Assembly: GCA_963835525.1 (NCBI GenBank)
Contig: CAWIFM010000008.1
Location: 434,001-498,000, forward strand
Direction of reading: 5' to 3'
Length of the DNA stretch: 64,000 nt
Source: DASSUW01 sp963835525
Lineage (GTDB): Bacteria > Actinomycetota > Thermoleophilia > Solirubrobacterales > Solirubrobacteraceae
This document shows, piece after piece, positions 35,464-43,899 of the stretch. The position numbers and the translations under genes are program-made. Under the pieces are notes generated by a model, which worked only from the letters and a program-made list of their open reading frames with translations, did not search any database and was not told where the DNA came from. Position 1 is the stretch's first letter, and each line of letters begins with the position of its first letter.

Positions 35464-36605
35464 GAGGCGCCCCCGAGCGGCAGCTGGGCACGGACCACGT
35501 GCCCGCCGTCGCGCCGCGCCCCGGCCTGGAGCCGACCGCCCGAGAGTGCCACGCGCTCGCGGATCCCCAGCAGCGGCCGCTCCGGCTCGTCGCCGTCGTC
35601 CGCGATCTCGAGCTCGACCTGATCGTCGCCGTACCGCAGCTGCACTCGCGCGCGGCCGGCATGGCCGTGCTCGAGCGCCCCGCCGAGCGCCTCCTGCACG
35701 ACGCGGTATGCCGTCAGGTCGAGGCCGATGGGCAGCTCGCGCGCCTCGCCCTCGATGCCGACCTCGACCGGGAGGCCGGCTGCCTCCAGCCGCTTCACGA
35801 GCGAGCCGACGTGCCGCAGCGACGGCTGCGGCGCCAGCGCCAGCTCCTCGTCGTCCCGGCGCAGCACACCGAGCAGGCGGCGGATCTCGGTAAGCGCCTC
35901 GCGCCCGCTCGTCTCGACCGCCTGGAAGGCGTCGGCTGCGCGCTGGGGGTCGCGCTCGGCCAGCCGGCGCGCGCCCGAGGCCTGCACGACCATCGCGCTC
36001 AGCGCGTGCGCCACCACGTCGTGCAGCTCGCCGGCGATCCGCGCGCGCTCCTCCAGCGCGGCGGCCGCCGCGCGGGCGGCGCGTTCGTGCCGGAGCCGCT
36101 CGGTCTTCTCGCGCAGCGCCTCGTTGAGGTGTGCCCGGTTTCGGATCACACGGCCGATGAGAACCGGCGCCACCACCAGCGCGCCGATGCTGATCACGTA
36201 GTTGCCGACCGTGTCCCCGCTCTGCTCGAGCGCGGTGAAGAGCGACATCAGGACGACGGCGCAGGCGGTGACGGCCCACACCGCGCGGCCGTCGAGATGG
36301 CGGCCGATGCCGTACACGAGGAAGAGCGCGACGAAGAACGGGCTGACCAGGTTCTCCGTGTACTCGTTGCCGAGTGCCGGATACGCGCAGAACAGCGCCA
36401 TCCCGACGATCGGGGCGACGACCGGGAACCTGCGCCGGATCGCCACGCAGGCGGCAAGGCCCGCAACCAGGAGTCCGACGACGCCGCGGCGCGGCGTGCC
36501 CTCGGGCAGCAGGAAGAAGACCTCGAGGAGCCCTTCGACGAGCAGCACGGAGGCCAGCAGCAGATCGGCCCTGTACGGGCCCATGGCGCGCAGCCGAGCG
36601 AGCAT
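35460..36605 (-). CDS. Membrane sensor histidine kinase (LiaS/DesK-type), first of a tandem pair
   Basis: Five or six membrane helices (residues 10-165), HisKA_3 (ARIAGELHDVVAHALSAMVVQ) and HATPase domain (YRVVQEALGGALEHG, PLLGIRERVALSGGRL). The N-box residue usually Asn in EALTNALKH is Gly here (EALGGALEH), so ATP binding may be weakened. 381 residues. ATG 36605 was taken as start because the protein then opens with a normal cytosolic basic end before the first helix; the frame is open upstream. A perfect 18-bp palindrome lies 61 bp upstream. Confidence 0.85.
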   Translation of the reverse strand: MLARLRAMGPYRADLLLASVLLVEGLLEVFFLLPEGTPRRGVVGLLVAGLAACVAIRRRFPVVAPIVGMALFCAYPALGNEYTENLVSPFFVALFLVYGIGRHLDGRAVWAVTACAVVLMSLFTALEQSGDTVGNYVISIGALVVAPVLIGRVIRNRAHLNEALREKTERLRHERAARAAAAALEERARIAGELHDVVAHALSAMVVQASGARRLAERDPQRAADAFQAVETSGREALTEIRRLLGVLRRDDEELALAPQPSLRHVGSLVKRLEAAGLPVEVGIEGEARELPIGLDLTAYRVVQEALGGALEHGHAGRARVQLRYGDDQVELEIADDGDEPERPLLGIRERVALSGGRLQAGARRDGGHVVRAQLPLGGAS

Positions 36606-36665
36606 TGCCGTGCAACCGTAGCCATACGCGCGCGCGAGATCGTCCTCCTGCATGACGATCGCGGA

Positions 36666-36683
36666 GTCATCCTCGAGGATGAC
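36666..36683. promoter_or_regulatory. Perfect 18-bp palindrome between divergent operons
   Basis: GTCATCCTCGAGGATGAC reads the same on both strands. It lies in the 159-bp gap between the kinase start (36605) and the SRPBCC gene start (36765). Such a site suits a dimeric regulator, for example the NarL-type regulator of this operon. No other sequence of note is seen in the gap. Confidence 0.5.
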
Positions 36684-36764
36684 GGCGGGTCCTCCCCAGG
36701 GGAGCGGCAGGATCGTCACGGCGGCCGACGACACGCGACGCGGCGGCGGCGAGAGTCCTCGGCT

Positions 36765-37196
36765 ATGAGGACATGGACCGCCCAGACGACCACCGCCGCA
36801 CGGCCGGAAGCCGTGCTCGACGTGCTCACCGACCCGGAGGCCGCCGCCCGCTGGGCGCCGCTGCCGTTCGACGTCGAGGATCTCGACGGGCGGCGGCTCG
36901 CGACCGGCAGCCGGGCCCGCATCAGCGGCAAGCTCGCGGGCCGGCGCGTGGGGTTCGACCTCGAGGTCCACGAGGCCTCCGGCGATGGGCTCTCGCTCGC
37001 CGCCAACGGTCCCGTGGGGTTCGACGTCGACTATCGCCTCGCCGCCGTCGAAGGCGGCAGCGAGGTGCATGCGTCCGTGTCCGTCCGCCCATCCGGCGGA
37101 ATCCTGGGGCGCCTGCTCGCCGAGGCGACGAGCGCCCTGCTGTCCGCCGGTGCACTGGAAGCCGCGCTCTCACGGGTCACCCGTGAGGCGATCTAG
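36765..37196 (+). CDS. SRPBCC (START-like) family protein, CoxG-like
   Basis: 143 residues with the SRPBCC pattern: TAARPEAVLDVLTDPEAAARWAP at the N-terminus, alternating beta strands, and a long amphipathic C-terminal helix (LGRLLAEATSALLSAGALEAALSRV). These proteins form a hydrophobic pocket for lipids, polyketides or other hydrophobic molecules and also occur with molybdenum-hydroxylase accessory factors (CoxG). No such operon is next to it. It is divergent from the kinase pair and upstream of an ABC exporter, which it may precede in the same transcript. Confidence 0.75.
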   Translation: MRTWTAQTTTAARPEAVLDVLTDPEAAARWAPLPFDVEDLDGRRLATGSRARISGKLAGRRVGFDLEVHEASGDGLSLAANGPVGFDVDYRLAAVEGGSEVHASVSVRPSGGILGRLLAEATSALLSAGALEAALSRVTREAI

Positions 37197-37208
37197 CGTC
37201 GCACGAAG

Positions 37209-37233
37209 GTCGCCGGGTGGGGTTTCCGGCGAC
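37209..37233 (+). terminator. Stem-loop between SRPBCC and ABC genes
   Basis: GTCGCCGG (37209-37216) and CCGGCGAC (37226-37233) form an 8-bp perfect stem with 9-nt loop. It could end the SRPBCC transcript or act as an attenuator before the ABC operon, whose AAAGGA ribosome site lies 22 nt beyond. There is no U-tract, so a true intrinsic terminator is uncertain. Confidence 0.35.
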
Positions 37234-37268
37234 CGGAGGGCGAAACCCTCAATCAAAGGAATCTCCCC

Positions 37269-38015
37269 TTGACCGCTCTCCTCGACGACGCCCCTGTGAC
37301 GTCGAACGCCGTCTCCGCGATGGCGCTGACCCGCACCTACGGCGTCGGCGACTCCGCCGTGCACGCCCTGCGCGGCGTCTCGCTCGACCTGCCGGCCGGC
37401 CAGTTCACGGCCGTCATGGGTCCCTCGGGCTCCGGCAAGTCGACCCTCATGCACCTGCTCGCCGGCCTCGACACGCCCAGCTCGGGCACGGTCAAGGTCG
37501 CCGGCCACGAGATCACGCGCATGAAGGACCGCGACCTCACGCGGCTGCGCCGCCGGCACATCGGGTTCGTCTTCCAGTCCTTCAACCTGCTGCCGACCCT
37601 GACCGCGGAGGAGAACGTCGTGCTACCGGTGGCGATCGCCGGCGGCCGGCCTCCGGCCGAGGAGCTCGACGCCCTCATGGCGCGCGTGGGCCTGCAGGAC
37701 CGGCGCGACCACCGGCCCTCGGAGCTCTCCGGCGGCCAGCAGCAGCGCGTGGCGATCGCGCGGGCGCTGATCACGCGCCCGACCGTCCTGTTCGCCGACG
37801 AGCCGACCGGCAACCTGGACTCCGAGGCCGGCGCCGGCATCCTCGCCCTGCTGCGCGACGCCGTCGACCTCGACGGCCAGACCACCCTGATGGTCACGCA
37901 CGACCCGCGCGCGGCGGCCACCGCCGACCGCGTGCTCTACCTGACCGACGGCCGCGTGGTGGCCGACCTCCAGCGCCCGACGGAGGATGACGTGCTCGCG
38001 GTGATGAACCGATGA
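37269..38015 (+). CDS. MacB/LolD-type ABC transporter ATP-binding protein
   Basis: Walker A (GPSGSGKSTLMHLLAG), Q-loop (FVFQSFNLLP), signature (LSGGQQQRVAIARAL), Walker B (TVLFADEPTGNLD) and H-loop (MVTHDPRAA) are complete. LolD/MacB-type ATPases power FtsX-like permeases that move lipoproteins, peptides, macrolides or envelope signals by mechanotransmission. TTG 37269 starts it, with AAAGGA at about 8 nt. Its stop overlaps the permease start by ATGA. Confidence 0.93.
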   Translation: MTALLDDAPVTSNAVSAMALTRTYGVGDSAVHALRGVSLDLPAGQFTAVMGPSGSGKSTLMHLLAGLDTPSSGTVKVAGHEITRMKDRDLTRLRRRHIGFVFQSFNLLPTLTAEENVVLPVAIAGGRPPAEELDALMARVGLQDRRDHRPSELSGGQQQRVAIARALITRPTVLFADEPTGNLDSEAGAGILALLRDAVDLDGQTTLMVTHDPRAAATADRVLYLTDGRVVADLQRPTEDDVLAVMNR

Positions 38016-40381
38016 CCAAGGTCGTCCTGAAGGGCCTCGCCGCGCGTCCGCTGCGCACGGCGCTCAGCGCGCTCGCGATCGTGGTGGGGGTGGCGTTCGT
38101 GTGCGCGGCCCTCACGTTCACCGGCGCCATGCGCGGTGCGGCCGACTCGCTCTCGAGCGCGGCCTACGACGGCACCGACGCCGTCGTCACCGCCAAGTCC
38201 GCGTTCGAGCCCGGGACGGACTCGTTCGCGCAGAAGCCGACGCTGCCGGCCGCCACGCTCGACGAAGTCCGCGGCACGGCCGGCGTCGACGTCGCCGTCG
38301 GCGACATCTCCGACACCGCCCAGATCATGGACGCCGACGGCGAGCCGCTCGGCGACGGGCCGTACTTCGGCTCGGGCTTCGACGCCCGCACGCCGGGCGC
38401 CGGCGAGCTGACCCCGTTCCGCCTCGGTGAGGGCCGCTGGGCCGCCGCTCCGGGCGAGGTCGTCATCGACCAGGGCAGCGCCGAGAAGGCGGACTACGCC
38501 GTCGGCGACCGCATCACCGTCGCCACGCGCGGCGAGGCGCGCGAGTTCGAGCTCGTCGGCATCGCCACCTTCGCCGACGTCAAGTCGATCGGCACCGCCA
38601 GCTTCGCGGTGTTCGACCTCGCGGCCGCGCAGGAGCTGTTCGGCAAGGCGGGCGCGTACGACCGCATCCTCGTCGCGGGCGACCTCGAGCGGGGGCCGGC
38701 CGGCACGGTGGTCGGCTCGGCCGCGGCCGACGACCGGTTCGACCTCCAGGGCCTGAAGTCGTTCGTCGACATCCTGCGCACGATCCTGCTGGCCTTCGCC
38801 GGCGTGGCGCTGCTCGTGGGCGCGTTCACGATCTTCAACGCGCTCTCGATCGCCATCGCCCAGCGCACGCGTGAGCTGGGCCTGCTGCGGATGGTCGGCG
38901 CCAGCCGCCGGCAGGTCCGCCGCATGGTGCTGCTGGAGGCGCTGGCGATCGGCCTCGGCGCCTCCGCCGTCGGCATCGGCGCCGGGCTGCTGCTCGCCGC
39001 CGGGCTGGAGACCCTGTTCACCTCGATGGGCCTGTCCCTGCCGATCGCGGGCATGTCGCTCAGCGGCGGCACGGTGATCGCGGCGATGATCGTCGGCGTC
39101 GGCGTGACGCTGGTGGCGGCGCTGCTGCCGGCCCGCCGCGCGACCAAGGTCGCCCCGGTGGCCGCCCTGCGCGAGGCCGGCGACGCCGTGAGCCGCGTGC
39201 GGCTGCCGGGCCGCGTCCTGCGCTGGGTGACCGGCCTCGTCGGCCGTCCGTCGGCGCGCATCGGCGGCTCGGCCGGCCGGCTCGCGCGCACCAACGCGAT
39301 GCGCCATCCGGGCCGCACGGCCGCCACCGCGTCAGCGCTGCTGATCGGCGTCGCGCTGGTGACGGCGGTGACCGTGGTGGCCAACGGCCTGCAGGACGTC
39401 TCGGCCGGGTCGCTCGAGCGGCGCGTGCAGGCGACCTCGGTGGTCGCGTCGGCCGACGGCTGGACGCCGATCGACCCCGCGGTCGAGCGGGCGGTGGCCT
39501 ACGCCCCGGGCGTGACCGCGGTCAGCTCGCTGGCCCAGGACGGCGCGCTGGCCTTCGGCGAGGAGGAGGGCGTCAACGCCGTCGACACCGCGACCGTGAA
39601 CGAGGTGTTCGCCTACGACCTCAAGGCCGGGGACGAGGCGGCGATCGCCGGCCTCGGCTTCGGCGGGGCGCTGGTCGACGACGGCTGGGCCACCGAGCAC
39701 GGCCTGGGAGTCGGCGACCCGTTCACCATCACGTCGCCCAACGGCACGGAGCTGGAGCTGAGCGTGCGCGCGATCGAGGAGTCGCCGGTGCTCGACATCC
39801 TTGGCCTCGGCCCGATCACGATCTCGCGCGAGGCCTTCGACGGCGCCTTCGCCACCGAGCGCAACCGCTTCACGCTGATCTCCGGCGGCGATGTCGCGGC
39901 GCTGGACAAGGCGCTGGCCGCGTACCCCGAGGTCGAGGTCTCGTCCAAGTCGCAGTTCATCACCAAGCAGACCGAGTGGATCGGCCAGATCCTGGCCGTC
40001 CTCTGGGTCCTGCTGGCCCTGGCCGTGATCGTGTCCCTGTTCGGGATCGTCAACACGCTGGTGCTCGCCACCTTCGAGCGCCGGCGCGAGCTGGGGACGC
40101 TGCGGGCGATGGGCATGTCCCGCCGCCAGCTGCGCCGGATGGTGCGCCACGAGAGCGTGATCACCGCGCTCATGGGCGCCCTGCCCGGCATCGGTGTGGG
40201 GCTCGGACTCGCGTTCGCGGTGGTCGCCGCGCTGGGCGAGTACGGGCTGGAGTTCGTGATCCCGACGGGCGCCCTCGTGGCGGTCGCCGTGATCGCGGTG
40301 CTGGCGGGCATGGCTGCGGCCGTGCTCCCGGCAAGGCGAGCGGCCCGCACCGACGTGCTGGCCGCACTCGCCTACGAGTAA
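38012..40381 (+). CDS. FtsX-type ABC transporter permease (large, two FtsX domains)
   Basis: 789 residues. The N-terminal helix (ALSALAIVVGVAFVCAALTF) is followed by a large extracellular domain, three helices (ILLAFAGVALLVGAFTIFNAL, LEALAIGLGASAVGIGAGLLL, VIAAMIVGVGVTLVAALLPARRA), another long extracytoplasmic region, and a second FtsX trio (LLALAVIVSLFGIVNTLVLAT; ALPGIGVGLGLAFAVVAAL; VAVAVIAVLAGMAAAVLPARRA). The duplicated ARRA(T/A)+ motif ends each trio. Partner of the ATPase at 37269. Probably moves envelope lipids, peptides or drugs; the substrate is not visible. Confidence 0.92.
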   Translation: MTKVVLKGLAARPLRTALSALAIVVGVAFVCAALTFTGAMRGAADSLSSAAYDGTDAVVTAKSAFEPGTDSFAQKPTLPAATLDEVRGTAGVDVAVGDISDTAQIMDADGEPLGDGPYFGSGFDARTPGAGELTPFRLGEGRWAAAPGEVVIDQGSAEKADYAVGDRITVATRGEAREFELVGIATFADVKSIGTASFAVFDLAAAQELFGKAGAYDRILVAGDLERGPAGTVVGSAAADDRFDLQGLKSFVDILRTILLAFAGVALLVGAFTIFNALSIAIAQRTRELGLLRMVGASRRQVRRMVLLEALAIGLGASAVGIGAGLLLAAGLETLFTSMGLSLPIAGMSLSGGTVIAAMIVGVGVTLVAALLPARRATKVAPVAALREAGDAVSRVRLPGRVLRWVTGLVGRPSARIGGSAGRLARTNAMRHPGRTAATASALLIGVALVTAVTVVANGLQDVSAGSLERRVQATSVVASADGWTPIDPAVERAVAYAPGVTAVSSLAQDGALAFGEEEGVNAVDTATVNEVFAYDLKAGDEAAIAGLGFGGALVDDGWATEHGLGVGDPFTITSPNGTELELSVRAIEESPVLDILGLGPITISREAFDGAFATERNRFTLISGGDVAALDKALAAYPEVEVSSKSQFITKQTEWIGQILAVLWVLLALAVIVSLFGIVNTLVLATFERRRELGTLRAMGMSRRQLRRMVRHESVITALMGALPGIGVGLGLAFAVVAALGEYGLEFVIPTGALVAVAVIAVLAGMAAAVLPARRAARTDVLAALAYE

Positions 40382-40408
40382 GGGAGTTGCGGGATACCGA
40401 CTGGCGGC

Positions 40409-41947
40409 CTAGCGGCCGCCGCCGGCATCCCGGGGAGTGCACGGGAGCCGTGCGATGAGCGTGGTGCCGGCGCCCTCGCGGCTGTCCACTTCCAGCGTGC
40501 CGCCGAGCGCCTCGACGCGGTCGTGCAGGCCACGCAGCCCGGAGCCGCCGCGCAGGTCGGCCCCGCCGACGCCGTCGTCGGCCACCTCGACGACCGCGCT
40601 GCCGTTGCTGTGCTCGACGCTCACCCGGACGCTCGACGCGCGGGCGTGCTTGGAGGTGTTCGTGAGCGCTTCGGCCACGAGGTAGTAGGCGGCGGCCTCG
40701 ACCGGCGCGGGCAGCCGGCCTTCAAGCTCTGCGCAGACCTCGACCGGGAGCTGCGCCCGGCCCGCCAGCATCTCGAGCGCCGGCTCCAGGCCCTTGTCGG
40801 ACAGGATCGCCGGATGGATGCCGCGGGCCAGCTCGCGCAGCTCCTCGAGCGCGGCGGCCAGGTCGTCGCTCGCCTGCTGGATCAGCTCGCCCGCCTGCGG
40901 GTCGCCGCTGGCGAGCTTGCGCTCGGCCAGCCGCAGCTCCAGCGAGAGCGCCACGAGGCGCTGCTGCGCGCCGTCGTGCAGGTTGCGCTCCAGCCGCCGC
41001 CGCTCCTCGTCGCCCGCGCGCACGATGCGGGCGCGCGAGTCGGCCAGCTCCTGGCGCGCCTCGGCGTTGGCCAGCGCCACGCCGACGAGCTCGGCGAAGT
41101 CGGCGATTCGCTGCTCGGCCCCTTCGGGGAACGTGGTCTCCCCGACGGTTGAGACGAGCACCGCGCCCCACAGCCGCCCGCCGAGCCAGATCGGGGTGCC
41201 GACGCTCGAGCGCAGGCCCAGCTCGCGCAGCAGGTCGGCGGTCGAGCCCGGCGTCTCGGAGTAGTCGTCCACGCGCTCCGGCCGCCCGCTGTCGCGGATG
41301 AACGCCGCCGCGGTCGGGCCGTCGAGCGCCACGCGCGTGCCGACCGGCACGTTGCGCGCGCCGCCGGTGCTCCAGCCGCCGGCCACGACCCCTCCGCCGT
41401 CGGGCTCGAAGCGGATCATGTTCGAGGTCTGCGCGCCGAGCAGGCGGCCGAGCTCCTCGGTCACCACCTCGAACACGCGCGCGGGGTCGGCCTCGCGCGC
41501 GACCACGGTGGCCACTCGCCGCAGCGCGGCCTGCTCGGCGGCCAAGGTGCGCAGCGCCAACTCGTTGCGCTGCCGCTCGGTCACGTCGCGCAGGAAGCCC
41601 GTGAAGAGCGGCGGGCCTGGCAGATCGGGACGGCTGATCGCGATCTCGACCGGGAACTCGCTGCCGTCCGAGCGCATGGCCGGCAGCTCGACGGGATGCC
41701 CGACCATGCGCCCCTCCCCGGTCGCCACGTAGCGCTCGACCCCGCGACGGTGCGGCTCGCGCAGGTGCGGCGGGATGATCAGCTCGGCCAGCTCGCGGCC
41801 GACCATCTCCTCCGCCGTGTAGCCGAACATCTCCTCGGCCGCGTGGTTGACCTCGACCACCCGCCCCTCGGCGTCCATCGTGATGATGGAGTCGAAGGCG
41901 GCGTCGAGGATGGCCTGGAGCAGAGGTGCGGCGTCCACGACATGCAA
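40409..41947 (-). CDS. PAS-GAF sensor histidine kinase (orphan, HDGAQQRL type)
   Basis: PAS with PAC motif (IITMDAEGRVVEVNHAAEEMFGYT; FLRDVTERQRNEL), GAF domain (LGAQTSNMIRFEPDGGGVVAGG, SSVGTPIWLGGRLWGAVLVST) and kinase core: RRRLERNLHDGAQQRLVALSLELRLA, VAEALTNTSKHARA, GSGLRGLHDRVEALGGTLEV. It is soluble. The start may be TTG 41947 or GTG 41938. No cognate regulator lies next to it. It shares its architecture style and HDGAQQRL box with the receiver-PAS kinase at 19296. The divergent drug-efflux gene starts 11 bp away, so their control regions coincide. Confidence 0.88.
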   Translation of the reverse strand: MHVVDAAPLLQAILDAAFDSIITMDAEGRVVEVNHAAEEMFGYTAEEMVGRELAELIIPPHLREPHRRGVERYVATGEGRMVGHPVELPAMRSDGSEFPVEIAISRPDLPGPPLFTGFLRDVTERQRNELALRTLAAEQAALRRVATVVAREADPARVFEVVTEELGRLLGAQTSNMIRFEPDGGGVVAGGWSTGGARNVPVGTRVALDGPTAAAFIRDSGRPERVDDYSETPGSTADLLRELGLRSSVGTPIWLGGRLWGAVLVSTVGETTFPEGAEQRIADFAELVGVALANAEARQELADSRARIVRAGDEERRRLERNLHDGAQQRLVALSLELRLAERKLASGDPQAGELIQQASDDLAAALEELRELARGIHPAILSDKGLEPALEMLAGRAQLPVEVCAELEGRLPAPVEAAAYYLVAEALTNTSKHARASSVRVSVEHSNGSAVVEVADDGVGGADLRGGSGLRGLHDRVEALGGTLEVDSREGAGTTLIARLPCTPRDAGGGR

Positions 41948-41957
41948 GTCTGACGAG

Positions 41958-43898
41958 GTGGCGGCAACCGCACCTCCGCGCTCCGGGCGGCTCGGTCTCG
42001 TTCTGGGCGCCCTCATGCTGGTGATGCTGCTGGCGTCGCTGGACCAGACGATCGTCTCGACCGCGCTGCCCACCATCGTCGGCGAGCTCGGCGGCCTGGA
42101 GCACATCTCGTGGGTGGTGACCGCGTACCTGCTGGCCATCACGGTGGTCACGCCGCTCTACGGCAAGCTCGGCGACCTCTACGGCCGCAAGGTCGTGCTC
42201 CAGGGCGCGCTGGTGATCTTCCTGATCGGCTCGGCGCTGTGCGGGCTGGCGCAGGGGATGACCGAGCTGATCCTCTTCCGGGCGATCCAGGGGCTGGGCG
42301 GCGGCGGGTTGATGGTCAGTGCGCAGGCGGCGATCGGCGACGTCGTCTCCCCGCGCGAGCGCGGCCGCTACATGGGCCTGTTCGGCGCCGTGTTCGGCGT
42401 GTCCTCGGTGGCGGGGCCGCTGATCGGCGGCTTCTTCACCAGCGCCCTCACGTGGCGCTGGATCTTCTACATCAACATCCCGCTCGGCATCCTCGCGCTC
42501 GTCGCCCTCGCCGTGTCGCTCCCCGGCGCGAAGGAGCGCGTGAGCCACTCGATCGACTACGCCGGCGCGGTGCTGCTGGCCGTCGGGCTGAGCGCGATCG
42601 TGCTGCTCACCACGCTGGGCGGCACGACCTACGCGTGGGGGTCGCCCGAGATCGTCGCGCTCGGCGCCGTCGGCATCGCCGGTCTCGCGCTCTTCGTGTG
42701 GGCGGAGTCGCGGGCGGCCGAGCCGATCCTGCCGCTGCACCTGTTCCGCAACAGCGTCTTCCGGATCACCAGCGCGATCGGCTTCGTGATCGGCTTCGCG
42801 CTCTTCGGCGCGCTGACCTACCTTCCGCTGTTCCAGCAGGTGGTGCGCGGCGACTCTCCGACCGAGTCGGGCCTGCAGCTCGTGCCCGTGATGGCCGGCG
42901 TGCTGATCGGCTCGATCGGCTCGGGCCAGGTGATCACGGCCACCGGCCGCTACAAGGCGTTCCCGATCGCGGGGACGGCGATCGCCGCCGTCGGGATGCT
43001 GCTGCTCTCGCGGCTCGATGCCGGCTCGTCGACCCTCTTCGGCATCTTCGCGATGTTCGTCATGGGCCTCGGGCTCGGCCTCGTGATGCAGGTCCTCGTG
43101 CTCGCCGTGCAGAACGCCGTCGACTACGCCGAGCTCGGCGTCGCCACGTCCGGCGCGACCCTGTTCCGCTCGATGGGCGGCGCGCTCGGCACGGCGGTGC
43201 TCGGCGCGATCTTCTCCAACCGGCTGTCCAACGAGCTCGCCGGCACACCCGCCGCGAACGTGGGGAGCGGCGCGGTCGACCCGAGTGCGATGGCGTCGCT
43301 CCCGGCCGCGGTGCGCGATCCCTACATCGGCGCGTTCACCGACTCGCTGTCCACCGTCTTCCTGGTGGCGACGGCGATCGTGGCGCTCGCCTTCCTGCTG
43401 TCGTGGTTCATCGAGGAGCGACCGCTGCGCAAGACCGTCGACACGGCCGGCGTGGGCGAGGCGTTCGCCCAGCCGACCCACGGCGACTCGGTGCACGAGC
43501 TCTCGCGCGAGCTCGCCCGGCTGGTCGGCCGCGAGCGTGCGCGCGTGTTCATCGAGCGCACGGTCGAGGCCGCCGGCGTGGACCTGTCACCCGGGCAGGC
43601 ATGGCTGCTCGTGCAGGGCAAGGAGGGCGCCGCGCTGCACGACCCCGAGGGGATCGCGGCCGGGCGGCCGATCGAGCCGGCGCATGTCCGCATGCTGATC
43701 GCGGAGCTCGACGAGCGGGCGCTGGTCCGCGACGCTCGGCTCACCGAGGACGGCCACGTCACGGCGGAGCGCCTCATCGTCGCGCGCCATGATCGGCTCA
43801 CGTTGCTGGTGGCCGACTGGGAGGCGGACGACGACCCGCGCGTCAACGACGTGATCGCCCGGCTCGCCACCTCGCTCGGGGCCGAGCCGCCCCATTAG
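41958..43898 (+). CDS. DHA2-family (EmrB/QacA) drug-efflux MFS with C-terminal MarR-like domain
   Basis: A 14-helix MFS with motif C-like antiporter signature (FGVSSVAGPLIGGFFTSALTWRWIFYINIP), GKLGDLYGRKVVLQGAL and STALPTIVGEL. After the last helix (AFLLSWFIEERPLRK) comes a soluble region of about 150 residues whose end, LTEDGHVTAERLIVARHDRLTLLVADWEADDDPRVNDVIARL (quoted in part), resembles the dimerisation half of MarR regulators. A pump fused to its own regulator-like domain is unusual. GTG 41958 is the best start but has a weak ribosome site. It likely exports toxic hydrophobic compounds. Confidence 0.85.
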   Translation: MAATAPPRSGRLGLVLGALMLVMLLASLDQTIVSTALPTIVGELGGLEHISWVVTAYLLAITVVTPLYGKLGDLYGRKVVLQGALVIFLIGSALCGLAQGMTELILFRAIQGLGGGGLMVSAQAAIGDVVSPRERGRYMGLFGAVFGVSSVAGPLIGGFFTSALTWRWIFYINIPLGILALVALAVSLPGAKERVSHSIDYAGAVLLAVGLSAIVLLTTLGGTTYAWGSPEIVALGAVGIAGLALFVWAESRAAEPILPLHLFRNSVFRITSAIGFVIGFALFGALTYLPLFQQVVRGDSPTESGLQLVPVMAGVLIGSIGSGQVITATGRYKAFPIAGTAIAAVGMLLLSRLDAGSSTLFGIFAMFVMGLGLGLVMQVLVLAVQNAVDYAELGVATSGATLFRSMGGALGTAVLGAIFSNRLSNELAGTPAANVGSGAVDPSAMASLPAAVRDPYIGAFTDSLSTVFLVATAIVALAFLLSWFIEERPLRKTVDTAGVGEAFAQPTHGDSVHELSRELARLVGRERARVFIERTVEAAGVDLSPGQAWLLVQGKEGAALHDPEGIAAGRPIEPAHVRMLIAELDERALVRDARLTEDGHVTAERLIVARHDRLTLLVADWEADDDPRVNDVIARLATSLGAEPPH

Positions 43899-43899
43899 C

